Below are positions 9,245 to 16,915 of a stretch of DNA of 64,000 nt, piece by piece; within the stretch, counting starts at the first letter, position 1; every line of letters begins with the position of its first letter. Source of the stretch: JARRKC01 sp963723965. GTDB taxonomy: Bacteria; Acidobacteriota; UBA6911; RPQK01; JAPXNP01. Under the pieces are notes generated by a model that was given only the letters and a program-made list of their open reading frames with translations, ran no database searches and had not been told where the DNA came from. The translations under genes and the position numbers were made by a program. The stretch is from the NCBI GenBank assembly GCA_963723965.1, contig CAVRSV010000012.1, forward strand, positions 62,001 to 126,000, written 5' to 3'.

Positions 9245-9412
9245 GGAGAGGAGTGTCCCCCGCTCTGCCGTGTGGCCAGTGAAATGAACCTGGCAAAACC
9301 AGGTGGGTTCCCTGCCTCCGACCCCACGAGGTCGAAATGGACTCCGGGATCCCATTTCACATGTGTTGGCTCAATTACACATCAACCATCACGCACGTCG
9401 CAGGGGCCATCT
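9245..9412 (-). ncRNA. ssrS: 6S RNA
   Basis: The 222-bp gap between zapA and rny holds a structured sequence that resembles 6S RNA on the minus strand. Reading 5' to 3' it has CCCCTGCGACGTGCGTG near 9407-9391, an interior GAGCCAACAC, then GGCAGGGAACC, a TGGTTTTGCCA hairpin, and CACACGGCAGAGCGGGGG near 9270-9253. The two ends can pair in part (CCCC with GGGG, CGTG with CACG), as the closing stem of 6S does. Its place directly after zapA is the classic ssrS location in many bacteria. 6S RNA mimics an open promoter and sequesters housekeeping RNA polymerase in stationary phase. The exact ends are estimated. Confidence 0.75.
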
Positions 9413-9423
9413 ACCATTCTAGT

Positions 9424-9744
9424 TCAAACCGTTCCGTCGGGCGACTCCGCAGAAAGCTTCCGGATCTTCTCGAGCATCCGCCTGGACCGCTCCACCACGT
9501 CTTCGCGCAGGGATTCGAGCTGATGCCGAGTCGATTTCTGTTCACCGATGATATTCAGGGCAGCCAAAATGGCCACCTTGAGGCTATCGACCGTTGGGGT
9601 CTGCTGCGAGACCTCGTTCATCTTCTGATCCAGCACTTCAGCCAGTTCCCGGACATATTCCGGATCCTCACTGCGAACATCGTAGTGCTGATTATAAATC
9701 TTGACAGAGATTACTGATCCCGCATTTTCACCCAAGTTTGCCAC
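9424..9744 (-). CDS. zapA: Cell division protein ZapA
   Basis: This 106-residue protein stabilises FtsZ polymers at the division site. The N-terminal VISVKIYNQHYDVRSEDPEY is the ZapA globular domain, and the C-terminal half is a coiled coil that mediates tetramer formation. The start is GTG directly abutting the TAG stop of the upstream zapB-like gene, which implies translational coupling. The 6S RNA locus begins about a dozen bases after its stop. Length and domain order are normal for the family. Confidence 0.88.
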   Translation of the reverse strand: MANLGENAGSVISVKIYNQHYDVRSEDPEYVRELAEVLDQKMNEVSQQTPTVDSLKVAILAALNIIGEQKSTRHQLESLREDVVERSRRMLEKIRKLSAESPDGTV

Positions 9745-10005
9745 CTACTGACCCATCGGCTGCTCGAGGCTGGCGATGTGTTCCCGGATCTTCCGCACGC
9801 GTTTGCCAATCTCCACGCGCTGCTGCTTCAAACGCTCCAATTGACGGCTCTTGGCCTCACACTCCTGCTTGTATCCCTCAATTTCCTCCAGTAACTCGTA
9901 ATTTTCCGCCTTCAGCTGCGCGTTTTCGCGGCACAATGCCTCGTAGCGCCCGGTGAAACCGTCAAGAACCTCTTCCAGTTTCTCGAGGTGAACCAGCTCG
10001 TCCAC
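9745..10005 (-). CDS. Coiled-coil protein, ZapB-like
   Basis: This 86-residue protein is almost entirely a coiled coil: Leu recurs at heptad positions from LEKLEEVLDGF through LKAENYELLEEIEGYK to LERLKQQ. Small coiled coils of this type immediately upstream of zapA are usually annotated as ZapB-like or as a cell division protein. ZapB in E. coli links ZapA to MatP and DNA. Sequence identity cannot prove orthology in a pure coiled coil, so the call rests mainly on size, composition and the zapA neighbour, whose GTG start touches this stop codon. Confidence 0.65.
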   Translation of the reverse strand: MDELVHLEKLEEVLDGFTGRYEALCRENAQLKAENYELLEEIEGYKQECEAKSRQLERLKQQRVEIGKRVRKIREHIASLEQPMGQ

Positions 10006-10019
10006 GGTCTCCTGGGTCC

Positions 10020-10044
10020 GGGAGTCTCTTTTCGGAGAACTCCC
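10020..10044 (-). terminator. Intercistronic stem-loop between pheT and the zapB-like gene
   Basis: On the minus strand GGGAGT-T-CTC pairs with GAG-ACTCCC around a CGAAAA loop, a nine-pair stem with one bulge. It lies between the pheT stop and the zapB-like start. No U-tract follows, so partial termination, processing or mRNA protection are as likely as full termination. Confidence 0.4.
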
Positions 10045-10078
10045 CAGCCACAGACCTCGGAAGCCCCCAACCGGCCGA

Positions 10079-12148
10079 CTAGCGCTGCACCACCCCGAAC
10101 CGGTCCTTCAGGGACCCGATCAGGGCGTCACAACGCTCGGCAACTTCCGCCTGCGTCAGCGTGCGGTCCGGCGCCTCAAAGGTCAAACGCACAGTTAGAC
10201 TTACTTTGTCCCGGGGAAGACTTTGGCCGTGATAGAGATCGATCAATCGAAACGCTTTGAGCTCAGGCACTGCAAGTGTCTGAACTAACGACACTATTCT
10301 ACCGAAAGGCACTGTCTTGTCAAGAACGAAGGAGAGATCCCTGTCCACAGATGGAAACCGTCCAGGGCTCACGAACACCGGCTCAGGGATCGGGCCGGAA
10401 TAAATGGATCCCAGCTGGATCTCGCCGTAGAAAACACGATCGGTGAATTTGTATTCCTCCTGAAGACGCGGATGCAGGGCGCCCAGGATGCCGATGCGCC
10501 GGCCGTCGCGGAGCACGTCAGCGGCGATTCCAGGGTGGAGAAAGGCCACCTCCCCGTTGGGTTCGTACTGGAAAGTGACTCCCAGCCTCTCGAAAACGCG
10601 ATCGACGATTCCCTTGAAGTGGAAGAAGACCAACTCCTCGGACTGGCTGTTCCAGAACGGATCGTAGAACTTCCCGTGTGCCACCAGTCCGAGGACGGCC
10701 TCTTCGCGAGTCGCGCCGTTCGCGGACGTCCGGTCCGGGTGGTAGGTCGTTCCCAACTCGAACAGTCGAACATCGGGGATCCCGAAGTTCAGGTTGCGGC
10801 GCACGGAATCCAGGAGTCCTGCCAGCAGCGAGGTCCGCAAGTGTGTCTCCAGGTCGGTCAACGGATTGCCCAGAGCGACCATTTCGACGGGCCGGCCCAG
10901 GATCGAACTCTCCTTTTCCGCGCTGATAAAGGGATAGTTAATGGCCTGGAAGAATCCGAACCCGACCAGGCCCTGGGCGATCCGCTGCTCATGGGCGGCA
11001 GTCGCGTGGTCGCGGCCGGCCCCGAAAGGCCGGGGGTAACTCGACGGAATCCGATCGTAGCCGAAATGGCGGGCCACTTCCTCCACCAGATCATCTTCGA
11101 CTGCGACGTCACTCCGGAAGCTCGGGACCCGCGTCCCGAGCGAATCCTCGCCCTGCACCTCGGGGGAGAACTCGAGGGTCTCGAGAATGTCTCGAGCATC
11201 GTCCAGGTCCACGTTCACGCCGAGCACCTGTCCCAGGCGCTTCCGCCTGAGAACCAGCCGGCGGCAGTCGAACTTCAGTGGATTGATGTCCATGACATCG
11301 CTCACGCAACGGGCGCCTGCGATTTCGTGGAGCATTTGGCAGGCTCGGTTCAACGCCCAAACGGGCATCTCCGGATCGGCTCCCCTCTCAAACCGGTAGG
11401 AAGCCTCGGTGGAGAGTCCCAGCTCCTTTGAGGTGCGCCGGATCGACGTCGGATTGAAGAAGGCGCTCTCGAGGAGGATCGTCGTCGTTTCTTCCGAAAT
11501 CTCGGTTTCTTCCCCACCCATGACTCCGGCCACTGCCACTGGCCTGTGGGCATCGCAGATCGCCAGCATCCGGTCGTCCAGGGTCCTGGTCACACCGTCG
11601 AGAGTCCGGATCCCTTCCCCTGTTCGGGCCCGTCGAACCACGATCCGGTTTTCGGCCAGCTTGAAGTAGTCGAAGGCATGAAGCGGCTGCCCGAGTTCGA
11701 AGAGGATGTAGTTGGTGATGTCGACGACGTTGTTGATGGGCCGCTGCCCGACCGCCTCGAGCTGCTCTTTCAGCCAGTTCGGCGACTCTTCGATGGTGAC
11801 GTTGCTCAGCACGCGGCCGGCATAACGCGGACAATCCTCCGGTGCCTCGATGTCGATTGCGGCCGGGTACTGCAGGGTAGCCGCGGCATCGGTCGGCGGT
11901 GCGTCGGCCGCCGGTTTTCTCAGCTTCAACCGGTATCGCGCCGCCAGTTCGCGCGCCACCCCCAGGTGGTTCAGGCAGTCCGGACGATTGCTGGTGACGT
12001 CGAGATCCAGGACCGTGTCCCGGCCCGCCTGCTCGATGAGCTCGACGGCCAGCCCGACCATCGTCAGGGAGTGGGCCACCTCCTCCGGATCGAGTCCCAG
12101 GATGTCGATGTCTACGAATTTTCGGAGCCAGTTCAGGCTGATTCTCAT
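10079..12148 (-). CDS. pheT: Phenylalanine-tRNA ligase beta subunit, short form
   Basis: This subunit of the alpha2-beta2 PheRS holds the editing site and binds tRNA-Phe. It has 689 residues where about 800 is usual. The B1 start MRISLNWLRKFVDID is followed at residue 47 directly by VLDLDVTSNRPDCLNHLGVA, so the OB-fold tRNA-binding (EMAP-like) domain that normally lies between them is missing. The B3/B4 editing region, B5 and the catalytic-like core are present. The C-terminal FDX-ACB domain is intact (FPSVDRDLSFVLDK to the end). It follows pheS by 58 bases. The missing module is a clean domain absence, not a frameshift. Confidence 0.95.
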   Translation of the reverse strand: MRISLNWLRKFVDIDILGLDPEEVAHSLTMVGLAVELIEQAGRDTVLDLDVTSNRPDCLNHLGVARELAARYRLKLRKPAADAPPTDAAATLQYPAAIDIEAPEDCPRYAGRVLSNVTIEESPNWLKEQLEAVGQRPINNVVDITNYILFELGQPLHAFDYFKLAENRIVVRRARTGEGIRTLDGVTRTLDDRMLAICDAHRPVAVAGVMGGEETEISEETTTILLESAFFNPTSIRRTSKELGLSTEASYRFERGADPEMPVWALNRACQMLHEIAGARCVSDVMDINPLKFDCRRLVLRRKRLGQVLGVNVDLDDARDILETLEFSPEVQGEDSLGTRVPSFRSDVAVEDDLVEEVARHFGYDRIPSSYPRPFGAGRDHATAAHEQRIAQGLVGFGFFQAINYPFISAEKESSILGRPVEMVALGNPLTDLETHLRTSLLAGLLDSVRRNLNFGIPDVRLFELGTTYHPDRTSANGATREEAVLGLVAHGKFYDPFWNSQSEELVFFHFKGIVDRVFERLGVTFQYEPNGEVAFLHPGIAADVLRDGRRIGILGALHPRLQEEYKFTDRVFYGEIQLGSIYSGPIPEPVFVSPGRFPSVDRDLSFVLDKTVPFGRIVSLVQTLAVPELKAFRLIDLYHGQSLPRDKVSLTVRLTFEAPDRTLTQAEVAERCDALIGSLKDRFGVVQR

Positions 12149-12206
12149 GTGCGCCTCGGCAGACTATGCGGGCAGCTGTCCGGCAGACGTGCGGAGACAA
12201 CCGCCG

Positions 12207-13235
12207 TCAAAATTGGCGGAGGAAACGCAGATCGTTTTCGAACAGGAGACGGATGTCGTCGATCTGATACTTGAAGAGTGCAACCCGATCGATTCCCATT
12301 CCCCAGGCATAGCCGGTGTACTTCTCGGGATCGTACCCCACCATTTCGAATACGCGGGGATGCACCATTCCCGCTCCCAGAATCTCCACCCAGCCGCTGC
12401 GCTTACACACGCGACAGCCCTGGCCGCCGCAGAAGATACAGCTCAGATCGACTTCGGCCCCCGGCTCCACGAATGGAAAGTAGCTGGGCCGCAGCCTCAC
12501 CTTCACATCCGAGTGGAACAGTTCCCTGAAGAAGACCTCCAGAGTCCCCTTCAGATCGGCCAGCGTGACGCCTTCGTCGACCAGCAGTCCCTCCACCTGA
12601 TGGAACATGGGGGTATGGGTCGCGTCGGCGGAGTCTCTGCGATAGACGCGGCCGGGTGCCACGATGCGAAGCGGAGGCTGGCGCTTCTCCATCGTGCGGA
12701 TCTGGACCGGCGAGGTATGCGCCCGCAGCAGCAGTGTCTCGTCCAGGTAGAAGGTGTCCTGGTCGTCCCGCGCCGGATGACCTTTTGGAATGTTGAGTGC
12801 CTCGAAGTTGTAGTAGTCGCTCTCGATCTCGGGACCCACCACCACCTCGAAGCCCATCCGGACAAAGATGTCCGCCATCTCACGCCAGAGACGGTAGATG
12901 GGATGGAGAGACCCGACCGGCAAGGCGTAGCCGGGCAGCGTTACATCGACCCCCTCGGATGCGATCCGCGTCTGGTCGAGCGCCGTCTTCAGAGCCGACT
13001 GCCGGGATTCCAGCTCTTCGGTCACCCGGTTTTTCAGCCGATTGAGCAGTTGGCCCATGCCGGGGCGTTCATCGGCCGGCAGTCGCCCCAATCCCCGCAT
13101 CTCGAGCGCCAGCAACCCGCGCTGTCGACTCAGATACTTATCTCGAATCTCGGTCAGTGACTCCAGGTCCGAGACCGAGTCGAGATCCCTTAAAAAGGAG
13201 TTCCAGAGAGGGTGAGAGAATTCCTGCTCCGCCAC
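12207..13235 (-). CDS. pheS: Phenylalanine-tRNA ligase alpha subunit
   Basis: This 342-residue catalytic subunit charges tRNA-Phe. The N-terminal coiled coil covers about residues 1-85. Class II motifs follow: the HPIYRLWREMADIF region near 109, RTHTSPVQ-type motif 2 (RAHTSPVQIRTM near 170) and the motif 3 region GMGIDRVALFKYQIDDIR near the end. The start is GTG, immediately after the rplT TAG stop, so translation is probably coupled. An unusual CIFCGGQGCRVCKRSGWVEI stretch near 270 matches the Cys-containing segment found in many bacterial PheS proteins. Length is normal. Confidence 0.96.
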   Translation of the reverse strand: MAEQEFSHPLWNSFLRDLDSVSDLESLTEIRDKYLSRQRGLLALEMRGLGRLPADERPGMGQLLNRLKNRVTEELESRQSALKTALDQTRIASEGVDVTLPGYALPVGSLHPIYRLWREMADIFVRMGFEVVVGPEIESDYYNFEALNIPKGHPARDDQDTFYLDETLLLRAHTSPVQIRTMEKRQPPLRIVAPGRVYRRDSADATHTPMFHQVEGLLVDEGVTLADLKGTLEVFFRELFHSDVKVRLRPSYFPFVEPGAEVDLSCIFCGGQGCRVCKRSGWVEILGAGMVHPRVFEMVGYDPEKYTGYAWGMGIDRVALFKYQIDDIRLLFENDLRFLRQF

Positions 13236-13589
13236 CTAAACAGCCTGTCGCGCCGTCTCCGCAAGCTTCTCGAATCCCTTCGGATCGCGCACAGCGATGT
13301 CGGCCAGCGCTTTCCGGTTGAGCTCAACTCCAGCCGCCTGCAGCCCGTGCATGAGCTGGCTGTAGGACAGATCGAACTGGCGGGCTGCTGCATTGATCCG
13401 GATGATCCACAGCCGCCGAAAATCCCGCTTGCGCTGCCGCCGGTCCCGGTAGGAATAGGCGAGCGAGCGGAGGACCTGCTCCTTGGCGGCCCGGTGCAGC
13501 TTGCTCTTGGTGCCCCAATACCCCTTGGCCTGTGCCAATATCTTCTTGCGGCGCTTCAGCCGCTTGTTTCCACGTTTTACTCTCGGCAT
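13236..13589 (-). CDS. rplT: 50S ribosomal protein L20
   Basis: This 117-residue protein binds 23S rRNA early in large-subunit assembly. The basic N-terminal extension (MPRVKRGNKRLKRRKKILAQ) and the globular part with FRRLWIIRINAAARQ are typical. It sits in the conserved infC-rpmI-rplT order. In several bacteria L20 represses this operon by binding its leader mRNA; I did not find a clear rRNA-mimic in the short gaps here. Confidence 0.98.
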   Translation of the reverse strand: MPRVKRGNKRLKRRKKILAQAKGYWGTKSKLHRAAKEQVLRSLAYSYRDRRQRKRDFRRLWIIRINAAARQFDLSYSQLMHGLQAAGVELNRKALADIAVRDPKGFEKLAETARQAV

Positions 13590-13602
13590 GGCTCTCTCGA
13601 TT

Positions 13603-13794
13603 CTAGAGGTTCAGCATCCTCTTGACCCGCTTCTCATCCCCTGGAGAGACGATGGTCCACTTGGCCAGGTTCCGCTTCCGCTTCGAGGACTTCTTGGTCA
13701 GGATATGGCTGGCATATGCATGACGCCGCTTGATCTTGCCCGTCCCGGTCAATCGGAAGCGCTTTGCGGCGGCCTTCTTTGTCTTGAGCTTCAT
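13603..13794 (-). CDS. rpmI: 50S ribosomal protein L35
   Basis: This 63-residue, highly basic protein (MKLKTKKAAAKRFRLTGTGK at the start, then RRHAYASHILTKKSSKRKR) is a complete L35. It lies 13 bases before rplT in transcription order and about 140 bases after infC, the standard order for this ribosomal operon. Confidence 0.98.
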   Translation of the reverse strand: MKLKTKKAAAKRFRLTGTGKIKRRHAYASHILTKKSSKRKRNLAKWTIVSPGDEKRVKRMLNL

Positions 13795-13935
13795 GACACA
13801 GTTCTCCCTCTACTCCTCCTCTCCCGCCAGGAGAGGTAAAGACGGGATTGTACCAGAAAAAGGATTCCGCAGTGGAAGGAATCCCGCCCGGACCGGTGCA
13901 GAAAGGCCGGGCTTCGGATCCCAGTCATCCGGCTC

Positions 13936-14445
13936 TCAGGCCTTCTTCGGAGACAGATACATGGTCATGGTATAGCCTTCCAGTTTGGGGGCTCGCTCTA
14001 CCATGGCCACCTCGGCCAGGTCCTCACGCAGTCGCGCCAAGATCTGCTGACCGATTTCCGGGTGAGTGACTTCCCGACCCCGGAACATGATGGTGGCCTT
14101 TACCTTGTTCTGTGCCTCCAGAAACCGCATGGCATGGTTCTTCTTGAACTCGTAGTCGTGGTTATCGATCTTGGGCCGGAACTTCACTTCCTTTACGACG
14201 ACGGTCTTCTGGTGCTTCTTGGCTTCATGAGCCTTCTTGTTCTGTTCGTAAAGGTACTTGCCGAAATCCATGATCCGGCAGACTGGCGGGTTGGCCATTG
14301 GGGCCACCTCAACCAGATCCAACCCTTTTGCGTCGGCCATCGGGCGGGCGTCATCGGGGCTCATGATCCCCAACTGCTGCCCCGTCTCATCGATCACTCG
14401 AATTTCACGAGCCCGAATGTGGTGGTTGACTCTGATCCTGACGAT
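13936..14445 (-). CDS. infC: Translation initiation factor IF-3 with an AUC start
   Basis: IF-3 binds the 30S subunit, blocks 50S joining and rejects non-canonical start codons. The conserved N-terminal RVN-IRA-E-R segment is encoded upstream of the first ordinary start (GTG 14397, codon 17). Reading back gives ATC GTC AGG ATC AGA GTC AAC from 14445, with TAAGGAGG seven bases before the ATC and an in-frame TAA inside that ribosome site. No ATG, GTG or TTG lies between that stop and codon 17. AUC at 14445 is therefore the best start, giving 169 residues. AUU/AUC starts in infC are known to allow IF-3 to repress itself. The rest of the protein is normal. Confidence 0.93.
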   Translation of the reverse strand: MVRIRVNHHIRAREIRVIDETGQQLGIMSPDDARPMADAKGLDLVEVAPMANPPVCRIMDFGKYLYEQNKKAHEAKKHQKTVVVKEVKFRPKIDNHDYEFKKNHAMRFLEAQNKVKATIMFRGREVTHPEIGQQILARLREDLAEVAMVERAPKLEGYTMTMYLSPKKA

Positions 14446-14538
14446 GTTTGCGCCTCCTTAGTATGGTGTTCGTGCGGAAGGAACGGGAGGGACACCCCGA
14501 CCCGCTCAGCTCCCACGGAAAACTGACACGGGCTATGA

Positions 14539-16341
14539 TTACGGCTTCATGGCTTTCGTATCAACCAGTTTTTTCAAATCCGCGATACATTCGGCCACCG
14601 GCTTCGGCCCGAGATCCCCTTCGCTGCGGCTTCGGACGGACACGGTGCCCGCTTCCACTTCGCGGTCGCCGACGATCAGCATGAAAGGGACCTTCTTCAT
14701 CTGCGCCTCCCGGATCTTGTATCCGACCTTCTCATTGCGCTGATCCGCCGCTGCGCGCAGGCCTGCATCCCGCAGCGATTCCTCGACCTTCCGGGCGTAC
14801 TCGAGATGCTTCTCGCTGACCGGGATGACGGCAGCCTGCACGGGCGCCAGCCAGAGCGGGAACGCTCCGCCATAGTGCTCGATAAGGACACCCATGAAGC
14901 GCTCCATCGAGCCCAGCAACGCTCGATGGATCATCACGGCGTGGTGAGCTTGTGAGTCCGAGCCGATGTAACGCACATCGAAGCGGCCGGGCAGATTGAA
15001 ATCGAACTGGAAGGTGCTGAGCTGCCACGATCGGCCCAGTGCGTCTATCAACTGGACGTCGATCTTCGGCCCGTAAAAGGCAGCTTCGCCCTCGGCCCGC
15101 TCGTAATCCCAGCCTTTGTCCTGAAGGACTTCGACCAGCACCGACTCGGCATAGCCCCAGTCCTCCGGGCTGCCGGCATAGTCCTGCGGCCTGGCGGGAT
15201 CCCAAACCGAGAGAGTCACCTTGAATTCGTCGAATCCAAACGACTTCAGAATATGGTCGGCCAGGTCCAGGGTGGCGACTACTTCTCCCCTGACCTGATC
15301 CGGTCGGCAGAAGATGTGTGCGTCATCCTGGGTAAAGCCGCGGACTCGCAGCATACCGTGCAAGGTTCCGGATTTCTCGTAGCGGTAGACCGTTCCGAAC
15401 TCTGCCAGACGGACGGGCAAGTCGCGATAGCTGCGCAAGGCCGACTTGTAGATCAGGATGTGTCCCGGGCAGTTCATCGGCTTCAAGACGTACTCGTCGT
15501 CGTCCAACTGAAGCATGAACATGTTTTGACGGAAATAGTCGTAGTGCCCGGAGATCTTCCACAGATCGAGCTTCGCAATGTGGGGCGTATAGACGAACTC
15601 GTATCCGTTGCGCAGCAGTTCCGCCTTGAGGAAGTCTTCGATCACACCGCGCACCACGGCTCCGTTCGGGTGCCAGAAGATGAGGCCCGGTGCCACCTGG
15701 TCTTCGATGGAGAACAGGTCCAACTCACGGCCGAGCCGGCGATGATCCCGGCGGCGGGCTTCTTCGATCCGCTCCAGGTATTCGTCCAACTCCTTCTGGG
15801 TGGAGAAAGCCGTGCCGTAGATTCGCTGGAGCTGTTCGCGGTGTTCATCACCGCGCCAGTAGGAACCCGCGATCGAAAGCAGCTTGAACGCGCCCAGCCG
15901 CGACGTCGACGTCACGTGGGGACCGGTACAGAAGTCCACCAGCTTGCCCAGCCGATAGCAGGACAGCGTCTGGTTCTCACGTTCCGAGATCAGTTCGACT
16001 TTGAGCCTTTCTCCCCGTTCCCCGAAGAAACCCAGTGCCTCCTCCCGGGTTACCAGAGAAGGCTCGTAGGGGAGCCCGTCCGATTGAAGTTCCCGCATCC
16101 GCTCTTCGATCCGCTGAAGATCCTCTTCCGTGAAACGGTGCGACGTCTGAAAATCGTAGTAGAAGCCCTCGCTGGTCGCGGGACCGATTCCGAGATGGAC
16201 GTCCGGAAAAAGGTCCATGACGGCCAGCGCCATGAGATGGGACGTTGAATGCCGAAGAACTTCCAGCTGCTCGTCATGGTCCTCGAGGTGCTCGACCGAC
16301 CCGTCTCTCCGGATGATCTCGAGTCCCGGCTGCTCAGACAT
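14539..16341 (-). CDS. thrS: Threonine-tRNA ligase lacking the TGS domain
   Basis: This enzyme charges tRNA-Thr and edits mischarged Ser. The ATG at 16341 follows GAGGAAAG; an in-frame TTG at 16374 would only add 11 residues. The protein has 600 residues against about 640 usually. After only about 26 residues it enters the editing domain (LRHSTSHLMALAVM, with DFCTGPH further on), so the N-terminal ubiquitin-like TGS domain is missing. The catalytic core is complete: MNCPGHILIYKS with the zinc Cys, YRYEKSGTLHGMLRVRGFTQ as motif 2, and the second zinc His region. The anticodon-binding domain closes the protein. It heads the infC-rpmI-rplT-pheST operon. Confidence 0.96.
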   Translation of the reverse strand: MSEQPGLEIIRRDGSVEHLEDHDEQLEVLRHSTSHLMALAVMDLFPDVHLGIGPATSEGFYYDFQTSHRFTEEDLQRIEERMRELQSDGLPYEPSLVTREEALGFFGERGERLKVELISERENQTLSCYRLGKLVDFCTGPHVTSTSRLGAFKLLSIAGSYWRGDEHREQLQRIYGTAFSTQKELDEYLERIEEARRRDHRRLGRELDLFSIEDQVAPGLIFWHPNGAVVRGVIEDFLKAELLRNGYEFVYTPHIAKLDLWKISGHYDYFRQNMFMLQLDDDEYVLKPMNCPGHILIYKSALRSYRDLPVRLAEFGTVYRYEKSGTLHGMLRVRGFTQDDAHIFCRPDQVRGEVVATLDLADHILKSFGFDEFKVTLSVWDPARPQDYAGSPEDWGYAESVLVEVLQDKGWDYERAEGEAAFYGPKIDVQLIDALGRSWQLSTFQFDFNLPGRFDVRYIGSDSQAHHAVMIHRALLGSMERFMGVLIEHYGGAFPLWLAPVQAAVIPVSEKHLEYARKVEESLRDAGLRAAADQRNEKVGYKIREAQMKKVPFMLIVGDREVEAGTVSVRSRSEGDLGPKPVAECIADLKKLVDTKAMKP

Positions 16342-16381
16342 ATCTTTCCTCAAAAAGCGGGTTTCTCCACGCAAGAAAAAA

Positions 16382-16456
16382 TGGTAGGTGCGAGCGGATT
16401 TGAACCGCTGACCTCTTCCGCGTCAAGGAAGCGCTCTCCCCCTGAGCTACGCACCT
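16382..16456 (-). tRNA. tRNA-Val (anticodon GAC)
   Basis: The minus strand folds as a cloverleaf: acceptor AGGTGCG with CGCACCT, D-arm GCTC/GAGC, anticodon stem CTTCC/GGAAG with loop TTGACGC, and T-arm AGCGG-TTCAAAT-CCGCT. Loop positions 34-36 read GAC, which decodes GUC valine. The discriminator is A and the CCA end is encoded, followed by a run of six T that may serve as terminator. It lies between hup and thrS. Confidence 0.96.
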
Positions 16457-16518
16457 ACACTGGGGTCTTAAGACTAACACACAGCCGAACGGCGATGGAA
16501 GTTGCGGATCCCGGAATA

Positions 16519-16558
16519 GGCAGGAGCGCGCATCTGCACTCTGCTCTCTGCTCCTGCC
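16519..16558 (-). terminator. Inverted repeat after the HU gene
   Basis: GGCAGGAGC and GCTCCTGCC form a nine-pair stem with a 22-base loop, starting about 17 bases after the HU stop on the minus strand. No T-tract follows, so it is only a candidate terminator. Confidence 0.4.
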
Positions 16559-16574
16559 CGTCCCGAAACCCAAT

Positions 16575-16847
16575 CTAGTTGATGGCGTCTTTCAGGGCTT
16601 TGCCCGGCGTGAACTTCGCCACCTTCTTGGCAGGAATCTTGATGGGCTTGCCAGTCTGCGGATTGCGGCCTTCGCGCGCCGCCCGCTTGGTCGTGCCAAA
16701 TGTCCCAAAGCCGACCAGTGTCACCTTCTGCCCCTTCTTCAGCGCTTTCGTGACACTATTCACAACCGAGTCGACGGCAGCTTGCGCCTCGGCTTTGGAT
16801 ATCTTGGCATCTTTCGCTACTGCATCTACCAATTCCCCTTTGTTCAT
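16575..16847 (-). CDS. hup: DNA-binding protein HU
   Basis: This 90-residue histone-like protein bends DNA and compacts the nucleoid. The N-terminal dimerisation helices (MNKGELVDAVAKDAKISKAE) and the beta-arm signature GFGTFGTTKRAAREGRNPQT with the DNA-inserting Pro are complete. The start has a strong AAGGAGGAG ribosome site. It is a single-gene unit between the S41-like gene and tRNA-Val, all on the minus strand. Confidence 0.97.
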   Translation of the reverse strand: MNKGELVDAVAKDAKISKAEAQAAVDSVVNSVTKALKKGQKVTLVGFGTFGTTKRAAREGRNPQTGKPIKIPAKKVAKFTPGKALKDAIN

Positions 16848-16915
16848 TTCTCCTCCTTAGAAAGAGTGGTTCAGTCGGTTGCGAGAACCCACAACGGCTC
16901 TCAGTTTAGCAGATA

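Noticed and set aside
7813..9282. A 489-codon open frame on the plus strand opposite rny
   Set aside because: High-GC codon use keeps the antisense frame open. It has no ribosome site or recognisable domain, and rny on the other strand is beyond doubt. The same applies to long antisense frames opposite the PilB-like gene (27153-28841), pfp (29733-31589), gnd (31656-33611) and the Gfo/Idh gene (43423-44877).
16342..16381. T-box or attenuator leader before thrS
   Set aside because: Only about 40 bases separate tRNA-Val and thrS, too few for a T-box, and I see no leader peptide with Thr codons.
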